Positions 34,086 through 41,668 of a stretch of 64,000 nucleotides of DNA are shown piece after piece. The DNA is from Micromonospora ureilytica (GTDB lineage: Bacteria > Actinomycetota > Actinomycetes > Mycobacteriales > Micromonosporaceae), in NCBI RefSeq assembly GCF_015751765.1, contig NZ_JADOTX010000001.1, positions 6,758,001 to 6,822,000 of the forward strand, written 5' to 3'. Numbering within the stretch: the stretch's first letter is position 1; every line of letters starts with the position of its first letter. Below the pieces are notes generated by a model. The model had not been told where the DNA came from. It did not search any database and was given only the letters and a program-made list of their open reading frames with translations. Made by a program: the position numbers and the translations under genes.

Positions 34086-34505
34086 ATGACGGACGCGGTG
34101 GAGAACGCCGGTGCAGTGCAGGCCGCGACGGGCGCGGCCCGGGGTGTCACGTCGGTTTCCGACGAGGTCGTGGAGAAGATCGCCGGCACGGCCGCTCGTG
34201 CCGTGCCCGGTGTCGCCGATCTCGGCGGTGATGTCTCCCGGTTCTTCAACAGCGTGCTGGACAAGATCGGCCTGGACGAGGTGGGCGACGCTCGGCGGGG
34301 CATCTCGGCCGACGTGAAGGGCAGTTCCGCCGTGATCAACGTGGTCCTGGTGATCGACGCCGGGCACGTCGTGGCCGACGTGACCGAGGCGGTGCGGGCC
34401 GCGGTGATCGAGGCAGTGGAGAAGTACGGTCTGACGGTCACCCAGGTCAACGTCACTGTGGACGACATCGAGCTGAACCAGCCGGGAGCGGCAGCCGGAG
34501 CCTGA
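34086..34505 (+). CDS. Asp23/Gls24 family envelope-stress protein 1
   Basis: A 139-residue protein with an Asp23/Gls24 fold: SDEVVEKIAGTAARAVPGVADLGGD, then ISADVKGSSAVINVVLVIDAG and VTEAVRAAVIEAVEKYGLTVTQVNVTVDDI. In Firmicutes such proteins coat the membrane via AmaP and respond to envelope stress; no AmaP is adjacent here. ATG at 34086 follows GGGGAG by 9 bases. The product is about 60 percent identical by eye to the next gene. Confidence 0.9.
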   Translation: MTDAVENAGAVQAATGAARGVTSVSDEVVEKIAGTAARAVPGVADLGGDVSRFFNSVLDKIGLDEVGDARRGISADVKGSSAVINVVLVIDAGHVVADVTEAVRAAVIEAVEKYGLTVTQVNVTVDDIELNQPGAAAGA

Positions 34506-34534
34506 GGCATAGCGGCAAGGATCGGGGAGCGACT

Positions 34535-34951
34535 GTGGACCTGGAAGCAACGCACGAGCTGACCAGGGCGTCGGTGCCGGCTGGTGGGACGACGGAGGTC
34601 GCCGACGAGGTGATCGAGAAGATCGTCGTCGCGGCGGCCCGCGCGGTGCCCGGCGTGGCCGATCTGGGCGGGGACGTCGCCCGGTTCTTCAACGCGGTTC
34701 TCGACCGGGTCGGGCTGGACCAGGTGGGTGACGCCCGGCGGGGTTGCTCGGCCCACGTGACCGGGGACGCCGCAGTGGTCAACCTGGTGTTGGTGATTGA
34801 GGCAGGTCGGCCGGTGCCGGAGATCACCGGTCAGGTACGCGCCCAGGTGACGGAGGCGGTCGAGGCGTACGGGCTGCGGGTCGACGAGGTCAACATCCGG
34901 GTCGACGACGTGGCGATGGGCGGACCAGCGGCGGCTGTTACCTCCCAGTAG
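34535..34951 (+). CDS. Asp23/Gls24 family envelope-stress protein 2
   Basis: A 138-residue tandem paralogue of the preceding gene, sharing VADEVIEKIVVAAARAVPGV and DLGGDVARFFNAVLDRVGLD and differing mainly at the two ends. It has an extra Cys (RRGCSAHV). GTG at 34535 follows GGGGAG by 8 bases, 29 bases after the first gene's stop, so the two are probably cotranscribed. The duplication suggests the proteins form a mixed assembly, which is inference. Confidence 0.9.
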   Translation: MDLEATHELTRASVPAGGTTEVADEVIEKIVVAAARAVPGVADLGGDVARFFNAVLDRVGLDQVGDARRGCSAHVTGDAAVVNLVLVIEAGRPVPEITGQVRAQVTEAVEAYGLRVDEVNIRVDDVAMGGPAAAVTSQ

Positions 34952-34958
34952 GGCGTGA

Positions 34959-34974
34959 CTTAGCGATCGTTCAG
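34959..34974 (+). promoter_or_regulatory. Acyl-CoA regulon operator, site F (icmA)
   Basis: CTTAGCGATCGTTCAG, the best match to the consensus, 53 bases ahead of the isobutyryl-CoA mutase start. TTAGCG is followed 19 bases later by TACACT (34985-34990), the same layout as site A, so the element probably overlaps the -35 box. Confidence 0.65.
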
Positions 34975-35027
34975 GTAGGGGCCTTACACTCGACGTGCAG
35001 TCGAGGACCCGAGGAGGAGCCCTGCTC

Positions 35028-36716
35028 ATGGACGCCGACGAGATCGACGCCGGACGGGCGCGCTGGCAGGCCCGGTACGACGCCGCGCGCAAGCGGGACG
35101 CGGACTTCACCACGCTCTCCGGGACGCCGGTGGACCCGGTGTACGGGCCGCCGGAGGGGGCCACCTATCCGGGCTTCGAACGGATCGGCTGGCCGGGCGA
35201 GTATCCGTACACCAGGGGTTTGTATCCGACCGGCTACCGCGGGCGGACCTGGACGATCCGGCAGTTCGCCGGCTTCGGCAACGCCCAGCAGACCAACGAG
35301 CGCTACAAGATGATCCTCGGCGCCGGAGGCGGCGGCCTCTCGGTGGCGTTCGACATGCCGACCCTGATGGGTCGCGACTCGGACGACCCGCAGGCGCTCG
35401 GCGAGGTCGGCCACTGCGGCGTGGCCATCGACACCGCCACCGACATGCAGGCGCTCTTCGACGGCATCGACCTGGCCGGCGTCACCACCTCGATGACCAT
35501 CTCCGGCCCGGCCGTGCCGGTGTTCTGCATGTACCTGGTCGCCGCCGAGCGGCAGGGCGCCGACCTGTCCAAGCTGGACGGCACCCTGCAGACCGACATC
35601 TTCAAGGAGTACATCGCGCAGAAGGAGTGGCTCTTCGACCCGGAGCCGCACCTGCGCCTGATCGGCGACCTGATGGAGTACTGCGCCCGGGAGATCCCGC
35701 GCTACAAGCCGCTGTCGGTCTCCGGCTACCACATCCGTGAGGCCGGGTCGACCGCCGCGCAGGAGCTGGCGTACACCCTGGCGGACGGTTTCGGCTACGT
35801 CGAGCTGGGTCTCTCGCGTGGGCTGGACGTGAACGTCTTCGCGCCGGGGCTGAGCTTCTTCTTCGACTCGCACCTCGACTTCTTCGAGGAGATCGCCAAG
35901 TTCCGGGCCGCCCGCCGGATCTGGGCCCGCTGGCTGCGCGACGTCTATGGCGCTACCAGCGAGAAGGCACTGTGGCTGCGGTTCCACACGCAGACCGCCG
36001 GGGTGTCGCTGACCGCGCAGCAGCCGGTCAACAACGTGGTACGCACCGCGGTCGAGGCCCTCGCGGCGGTGCTCGGCGGCACGAACTCGCTGCACACCAA
36101 CGCGCTGGACGAGACCCTGGCGCTGCCCACCGACGAGTCGGCCGAGATCGCCCTGCGTACCCAGCAGGTGCTGATGGAGGAGACCGGTGTGGTCAACGTG
36201 GCCGACCCGCTCGGTGGCTCCTGGTACGTGGAAGCGCTGACCGACAAGATCGAGGCCGAGGCGGAGGAGATCTTCGCCCGGATCCGGCAGCTCGGCGGGG
36301 ACGGACCGCACCAGATCGGTCCGATGACCTCGGGCATCCTGCGCGGTATCGAGGACGGCTGGTTCACCGGGCACATCGCCGAGTCGGCCTTCGTCTACCA
36401 GCAGGCCCTCGAGAAGGGCGACAAGAAGATCGTCGGGGTCAACTGCCACACCGGCACCGTCGCCAAGGAACTGGAGATCCTGCGCATCTCGCACGAGGTG
36501 GAGCTGGAGCAGCGCCGGGTGCTCGCCGACCGCAAGAGCGCCAGGGACGAGTCGGCGGTCCGCGCCGCGGTGACCCGGATGATCGAGGCGAGCCGCACCG
36601 ACGAGAACATGATCCCCGCCATGCTCGACGCGGTCCGCGCCGAGGCGACCCTGGGCGAGATCTGCGACGCCCTGCGCGCCGAGTGGGGCACCTACCGAGA
36701 ACCAGCCCGCTTCTAA
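35028..36716 (+). CDS. icmA: Isobutyryl-CoA mutase large subunit
   Basis: Interconverts isobutyryl-CoA and butyryl-CoA with adenosylcobalamin, linking valine breakdown to C4 metabolism. The 562-residue chain is a mutase barrel without a B12 domain and so needs a separate small subunit (IcmB), not found in the window. The residues that separate this enzyme from methylmalonyl-CoA mutase are both in place: Phe80 in [15 protein letters not shown] (Tyr in the methylmalonyl enzyme) and Gln198 in [11 protein letters not shown] (Arg in the methylmalonyl enzyme). ATG at 35028 follows GAGGAGGAGC. Operator site F precedes it. Confidence 0.92.
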   Translation: MDADEIDAGRARWQARYDAARKRDADFTTLSGTPVDPVYGPPEGATYPGFERIGWPGEYPYTRGLYPTGYRGRTWTIRQFAGFGNAQQTNERYKMILGAGGGGLSVAFDMPTLMGRDSDDPQALGEVGHCGVAIDTATDMQALFDGIDLAGVTTSMTISGPAVPVFCMYLVAAERQGADLSKLDGTLQTDIFKEYIAQKEWLFDPEPHLRLIGDLMEYCAREIPRYKPLSVSGYHIREAGSTAAQELAYTLADGFGYVELGLSRGLDVNVFAPGLSFFFDSHLDFFEEIAKFRAARRIWARWLRDVYGATSEKALWLRFHTQTAGVSLTAQQPVNNVVRTAVEALAAVLGGTNSLHTNALDETLALPTDESAEIALRTQQVLMEETGVVNVADPLGGSWYVEALTDKIEAEAEEIFARIRQLGGDGPHQIGPMTSGILRGIEDGWFTGHIAESAFVYQQALEKGDKKIVGVNCHTGTVAKELEILRISHEVELEQRRVLADRKSARDESAVRAAVTRMIEASRTDENMIPAMLDAVRAEATLGEICDALRAEWGTYREPARF

Positions 36717-36734
36717 CCCCACCCCCACCCCGTC

Positions 36735-36801
36735 GATCTTGCAGTTTCTGCGACGACATAAGGCGTAAATGTGGCGTACCGGCGACAGAATGTGCAAGAT
36801 C
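36735..36801. repeat. Inverted-repeat element with GATCTTG...CAAGATC ends
   Basis: A 67-bp element: GATCTTGCAGTTTCTG (36735-36750) and CAGAATGTGCAAGATC (36786-36801) are inverted repeats matching at 14 of 16 bases, with an AT-richer middle. It occupies much of the 173-base gap after icmA. Its ends resemble those of the palindrome at 24021. Confidence 0.7.
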
Positions 36802-36889
36802 GCGGGGGGTGGGGGCGGGGCGTGAGAGTTGCAACGTCGGGGTTGCGGGTGAGCTGAGATCGGGGGCTCACGTGCGAGACTAGGTAACC

Positions 36890-37813
36890 ATGAGCGACCC
36901 ACGGATCACCTCGTCGATCTTCACCCGCGGCGCGGTCGACCTCAGCACGCTGCGTGGCCCCGCACCAGCCGCTACCCGCCCCGGCACGCCCCCGCAGGGC
37001 GGCCCGTCCAACGGCGCCCCCGGCGCGCCCACCGCCGGCGGTGACACCGCCATCGTGGACGTCACCGAGGCGACCATCCAGTCCGACGTGCTCGAACGCT
37101 CGATGGCCACGCCCGTCGTCGTGTTCTTCGGCGCGGCCGGCTTCCCGGAGAGCGACGAGTTCGCCCCGGTCCTGGAGCGGCTGAACGCCGAGAGCGGCGG
37201 CACCTGGGTGCTGGCCCGGGTCGACGTGCAGGAAAATCCCCGCATCGCCCAGATGTTCCGGGTTCAGGGCATTCCCATGGTCTACGCGGTCGTCGGCGGC
37301 CAGCCGGTCGACGCCTTCTCCGGAGTGGTGCCCGAGGCACAGCTGCGGCAGTGGCTCCAGGCCGTGCTCAAGGCCGGCGGCGTGGCCGTCGCCGAGCCGG
37401 AGGACCCCCGCCTCGACGAGGCGGACGACGCGCTGATGAGCGGCGATCTGGACGCCGCCGAGCAGGCGTACCGCAAGATCCTGGCCGATGCCCCGGCGGA
37501 CGCCGCGGCCACGGCGGGGCTGGCCCAGGTCGGGGTGGCCCGCCGCGTGGCCGGCGCCGACCCGTCCACGGCGCTGGCCACCGCCGAGAGCGCCCCCGAC
37601 GACGTCGACGCCCAACTGCTGGCCGCCGACATCGAGGTGCTCAGCGGCCTGGCCGAGCAGGCGTACGCGCGGCTCGTCGGTCTGGTCCGGCGCACCTCCG
37701 GTGAGGATCGCGAGACGGTACGCCAGCACCTGGTCTCGCTCTTCTCCATCGCCGGCCCGGACGACCCGGCTGTCGCCTCGGCGCGTCGGGCCCTGGCCAG
37801 CGCCCTGTTCTGA
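36890..37813 (+). CDS. Thioredoxin-fold/TPR protein (CnoX-like) without CxxC
   Basis: A 307-residue cytoplasmic protein. A disordered Pro/Gly/Ala stretch (about 20-50) is followed by a thioredoxin fold (residues 52-160; VVVFFGAAGFPESDEFAPVLERL, VQGIPMVYAVVGGQ) and TPR-like helices (about 170-300; ADDALMSGDLDAAEQAYRKIL). The redox CxxC is absent: the site reads GAAGFPES. The layout matches CnoX/YbbN co-chaperones, some of which also lack Cys. Likely a holdase or scaffold, not a disulfide reductase. Confidence 0.85.
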   Translation: MSDPRITSSIFTRGAVDLSTLRGPAPAATRPGTPPQGGPSNGAPGAPTAGGDTAIVDVTEATIQSDVLERSMATPVVVFFGAAGFPESDEFAPVLERLNAESGGTWVLARVDVQENPRIAQMFRVQGIPMVYAVVGGQPVDAFSGVVPEAQLRQWLQAVLKAGGVAVAEPEDPRLDEADDALMSGDLDAAEQAYRKILADAPADAAATAGLAQVGVARRVAGADPSTALATAESAPDDVDAQLLAADIEVLSGLAEQAYARLVGLVRRTSGEDRETVRQHLVSLFSIAGPDDPAVASARRALASALF

Positions 37814-37882
37814 GTTCGTAGCACGCCAGCGCGGGCCGGCGTTCCGGCCGGCCCGCCCGACCACCGAGGACGGGAGCTCATG

Positions 37883-39394
37883 ATGCGCCGGATCGCCGTC
37901 CTCGACGCGCCGACAAATCTCGGTCTGCGGCCGCCGACGCCCACGTCGGTCCCGGGTTGCGCCAAGGCGCCCGGGGCGCTGCGCGACCACGACCTGCTGG
38001 CCCGGCTCCGCGCCCGCGACGCCGGCTGCGTCACCCCCGCCCGGTACGACCCGGGCGACTGGCGGCCCGGCGACGGGGTGTGCCACGCCCGAGAGATCGC
38101 CGACTACTCGCTGGCCCTCGCCGAACGCATCGGCTCGATCATCGACCGGGGCGAGTTCCCGGTGGTGCTGGGCGGCGACTGCTCCGTGCTGCTCGGCTCG
38201 GCCCTGGCCATGCACCGCCTCGGTGAGGCCGTCGGCGGGCGGATCGGGCTCGTCTTCGTCGACGGGCACTCCGACTTCCGGCACCCCGGCAACGCCTCCT
38301 ACGTCGGGGCTGCCGCCGGTGAGGACCTGGCCCTGGTCACCGGGCGCGGGCAGGCCGACCTGGCCGCGCTGGAGGGTCGCCGGCCCTACTTCCGCGACAT
38401 CGACGTGGTGGTGCTCGGCATCCGCGCGCAGGACGAATACCGGCTCGACCTCCAGGCCGCCGGGATCACCACCCGACCGGTGCCGGCGCTCCGTGCCGAA
38501 GGCGCCGCCCGGACGGCCCAGTGGGCGCACGAACAGCTCGCCGACTGCGCGGGCTACTGGGTGCACATCGACGTGGACGTCCTCGACCCCGCGGTGATGC
38601 CAGCCGTGGACGCCCCCGACCCGGGTGGAATCGCCTTTGCCGAGCTGGAGATCCTGCTCGCCGGCCTGGTCGACACCCCGCACTGCCTCGGCGTGGAGCT
38701 GACCGTCTTCGACCCCGACTACGACCCGGACGGCTCGTACGCGGCCGAGATCGTCAACACCGTGGTCGCCGGTCTGGCGCCGGTGAGCGCTCCGGAAGCC
38801 GTACCACCCCGACTGCTGTCGGCTCGGCCGACGCCCTCCCCCCGGCGCGGTGGCGGCCGGGCCCCGGCCGCCACCGAACGACCCGACCGCTCCCAGCGGC
38901 TCGACGGGCTGGACCGTGCCGAGCGCCGCGAGCAGCGCGATGGGCTCGACGGGCTGGACCGTGGCGAGCGGTTCGATGGGCTCGACGACGCCGAGCGGCT
39001 GGATGCGATGCCGAGCGCGACCGATGGCGAGGAGTCGTTCGTCGACGTTTCCCCGTGGGACCCGTCCGTCGACGCCGGTTCGCCCGCGGAGGTCGGATCC
39101 TCCGATGTGGGGTCTGCCGGCGTCGCGTCCTCAGGCTTCGGGCCTGCCGGCGTGGGTTCTTCCGACGGCCGTCCCCTGCTGGGCGTGGTGCCCCGCGACA
39201 ACGTCGCCGAGACCGAGCCAGCCGTCACCAATGGTCAGGCCCGCTCCGAGCAGTCGGGCGTCGCAGCGGACATCGCGGCCACTGTCGAGCGGGAGCCGGT
39301 CGGCCCACCCGCGTCGGCCGGCCCGGGCCTGCTCCGGCGAGCTTCCCTGCCGGCGCAGAACCCCACGGACCACCACAAAGCCGACACGGCCTGA
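37883..39394 (+). CDS. Arginase/agmatinase-superfamily hydrolase with long repetitive tail
   Basis: Residues 1-305 form a ureohydrolase fold with the metal-binding blocks GGDCSVLLGSAL (near 97), LVFVDGHSDFRHPGN and VHIDVDVLDPAVMP. The His of the usual GGDHS is Cys here; the remaining Asp and His ligands are present. The 190-residue tail is disordered, with LDGLDRAERR-like repeats near residues 340-380 and Ser/Gly/Val-rich repeats. Substrate unknown: arginine, agmatine, formimidoylglutamate and guanidino acids are all possible. ATG at 37883 lies 6 bases after GGGAG; ATG at 37880 is the alternative. Confidence 0.8.
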   Translation: MRRIAVLDAPTNLGLRPPTPTSVPGCAKAPGALRDHDLLARLRARDAGCVTPARYDPGDWRPGDGVCHAREIADYSLALAERIGSIIDRGEFPVVLGGDCSVLLGSALAMHRLGEAVGGRIGLVFVDGHSDFRHPGNASYVGAAAGEDLALVTGRGQADLAALEGRRPYFRDIDVVVLGIRAQDEYRLDLQAAGITTRPVPALRAEGAARTAQWAHEQLADCAGYWVHIDVDVLDPAVMPAVDAPDPGGIAFAELEILLAGLVDTPHCLGVELTVFDPDYDPDGSYAAEIVNTVVAGLAPVSAPEAVPPRLLSARPTPSPRRGGGRAPAATERPDRSQRLDGLDRAERREQRDGLDGLDRGERFDGLDDAERLDAMPSATDGEESFVDVSPWDPSVDAGSPAEVGSSDVGSAGVASSGFGPAGVGSSDGRPLLGVVPRDNVAETEPAVTNGQARSEQSGVAADIAATVEREPVGPPASAGPGLLRRASLPAQNPTDHHKADTA

Positions 39395-39414
39395 CCCATC
39401 CCGCCGCGCGGATG

Positions 39415-41379
39415 TCAGGAAGGCGGGAGGGCGCGGAGGAAGCGCTCGGCGATCGGGACGGCCGAGGCGGTGCTGGCCCCGCCCTTCTCCACGAAGACGG
39501 CGAACGCCACATCGCCCCGCCAGCCGACGAACCAGGCGTGGGTGTGCGCCGGGTTGTCGTCGTACTCGGCGGTGCCGGTCTTGCCGTACACCTCGCCCGG
39601 AACGTCCTTGAGCGCGCTGCCGGTGCCGGTGGTGACCACCTCGCGCATCATCGTGCGCAGCGCCGCCACGGACTCCGGCTTGAGCTGCTCGCCCGCCGGG
39701 GCCGGCTTGGCCGGCGCAGGGTCGGTCAGCAGCTTCGGCTGCTCGAAGCGGCCGCGGGCGACGGCGGCGGTGGCACCGGCCATGGCCAGCGGGCTGACCA
39801 GCGTGGTGCCCTGCCCGAACGATGCGGCGGCCTGCTCGGCCAGGCTGCCGCCCGTCGAGACCTTGCCGGTGAAGGCGTCAGTGCCAAGGTCCCATTGACC
39901 CTCCAGGCCCAGCGAGCGGCCGGCGGCGGCCAGCCCGTCACCGCCGAGCTTCGGCGCCAGCGCGGCGAACGCGGTGTTGCAGGACTTGGCGAAGTCGGTG
40001 CGGAACGGCACCGAGCCGAGCTCGAAGTTGTCCGAGTTCTTGAAGGACCGGCCGTCCACGGTGAAGGTCTTCTTGCAGTCCACCGGCCCGTCCAGGGTGA
40101 CCGCGCCCCGGTCCAGGAGGCCCAGGGTGCTGACCATCTTGAACGTGGAGCCCGGAGGCACCTGGGCGTCGAAGGCCAGATTCTCCCCGGCCGGGCCGGG
40201 GCCGTTCGCCGCGGCGAGCACGGCGCCGTCGCTGATCCGGAGCGCCACCACCGCGGACCGGCGCGACTCGGCGCGCAGTGCCCCGTCGGCCGCGTTCTGG
40301 ACGGCGACGTCCAGCGTGGTCTTCAACGCCTGGCCAGGCTGCGGCTCCCGGCGGAACAGTTCGGTGCCGGTCGGTTCGAGTTTGCCGCCCTCGGCCGGCC
40401 GCTCGACCACCACGGTCAGCCCGGGGCCGCCGCGCAGTCGCTCGTCGTAGCGGCCCTGCAGCCCGCCGTGGCCGACCAGGTCGCCGACGACGTACCGGTC
40501 GGGGTGTGCGGCGATGTCGTCGGCCTGCGCCGGGTCGACCGAGCCGAGCAGCGCACGGGCGAACTCGCGGGTCGGCGCCAGGTCGATCTTGTCGGAGACG
40601 AACTTGGTGCCGGGCAGGTCGTAGATCCGGGGTTTGATCTGCCGGTACGCCTCCTCGCGGAGCGACACCACCTCGACGAAGGCACCCGGCTCGGCCTTGG
40701 TCACCCGCTCGGGCAGGTCGGCCAGGTCGACGCCGGGGACCAACGCCGGGCGGATGGCCTTGAACGCCGCGTCGAGATCCTTGACGAGCTTCTTGAGGTC
40801 GGTGACCCCGTTGGGCTGCACACCCACCCGGACCACCGGGCGCGGGGTCACGAGCGGCTTCCCGGCGTTGTCCAGCACCCCGGCGCGGGCGCCGGCGTCG
40901 CGGCGCAGCGCCAACCGGTCACCCTTGGCGAGCTGCTCGTGCACCACCTTCGGCTCCCAGATCACCTGCCACTGGTCGTCGCCGCCGTGCGCGAGCCGCA
41001 CCTCCCGGTCGTACGCCCAGCGGGTCTGACCGGGCAGGGTCCACTCCACCTGGACGGTAGTGGTCGCGATGTCCTTCGTGATCTTCGGCTCGCCGCGACG
41101 CGTCAGCGTCGGCGGGGTGGCCGCCAGCTCACCGGAGAGGTCCTTGATCTCGCGAGCCACGTCGGCCGACGGCAGTTTCGAGCCGAGCGGGTCGATCAGA
41201 CCGACCGACTGGAGGTCACCGCTGCGCCAGCCCGCGAGGAAGGCGTCGACGCTGCGTTGCGGCCCGTCGTCGGCCGAGCAACCGACCAGGACGCCCGCCG
41301 CGAGAAGCGTCGTGCTGACGGCGGCGGCCACGCGGCGGGCAAGGTTCGGCCGGTGGGGCCGGGGGTACGACAAGGGCAT
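39415..41379 (-). CDS. Lipoprotein penicillin-binding transpeptidase
   Basis: Cross-links peptidoglycan outside the membrane. The 654-residue product has a lipoprotein signal peptide with lipobox LVGC (Cys near residue 30), an NTF2-like MecA_N domain (QRSVDAFLAGWRSGDLQSV), a dimerisation region and a class B transpeptidase domain with SxxK in GSTFKM (near 410), SxN in KSCNTAF and KTG in GKTGTAEY (near 598). The MecA_N plus lipoprotein design matches mycobacterial PBP-lipo. Start 41379 (MPLSYPRPHRPNLARRV). It converges on the arginase-like gene with 20 bases between stops. Confidence 0.93.
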   Translation of the reverse strand: MPLSYPRPHRPNLARRVAAAVSTTLLAAGVLVGCSADDGPQRSVDAFLAGWRSGDLQSVGLIDPLGSKLPSADVAREIKDLSGELAATPPTLTRRGEPKITKDIATTTVQVEWTLPGQTRWAYDREVRLAHGGDDQWQVIWEPKVVHEQLAKGDRLALRRDAGARAGVLDNAGKPLVTPRPVVRVGVQPNGVTDLKKLVKDLDAAFKAIRPALVPGVDLADLPERVTKAEPGAFVEVVSLREEAYRQIKPRIYDLPGTKFVSDKIDLAPTREFARALLGSVDPAQADDIAAHPDRYVVGDLVGHGGLQGRYDERLRGGPGLTVVVERPAEGGKLEPTGTELFRREPQPGQALKTTLDVAVQNAADGALRAESRRSAVVALRISDGAVLAAANGPGPAGENLAFDAQVPPGSTFKMVSTLGLLDRGAVTLDGPVDCKKTFTVDGRSFKNSDNFELGSVPFRTDFAKSCNTAFAALAPKLGGDGLAAAGRSLGLEGQWDLGTDAFTGKVSTGGSLAEQAAASFGQGTTLVSPLAMAGATAAVARGRFEQPKLLTDPAPAKPAPAGEQLKPESVAALRTMMREVVTTGTGSALKDVPGEVYGKTGTAEYDDNPAHTHAWFVGWRGDVAFAVFVEKGGASTASAVPIAERFLRALPPS

Positions 41380-41668
41380 GAAGCTGGTCCTTCCGATCTC
41401 GGACTGCCCCCGCACGGTAGTACGCGAACGTCGTCCCCAACGTCCCCCAGGTGCGTGGCCGCGCTCAAAGACGGGCCAGGCCGGTGTGATGAACATCGCG
41501 TGGCGGGGTATCCCGCAGCCGGCCAACCTCGGACCCGCAACGGGTGAAAGGACAAAGTCCCGATCCGGACGTCTGGCCAGTGGTCCGCCGACGAAGGCGC
41601 ACAACGGCAGGGCCTAGGCTGGGCGGCAGAGTGACCCACAACGCGGTGGGTCGAGGGGAGTGGCACCG

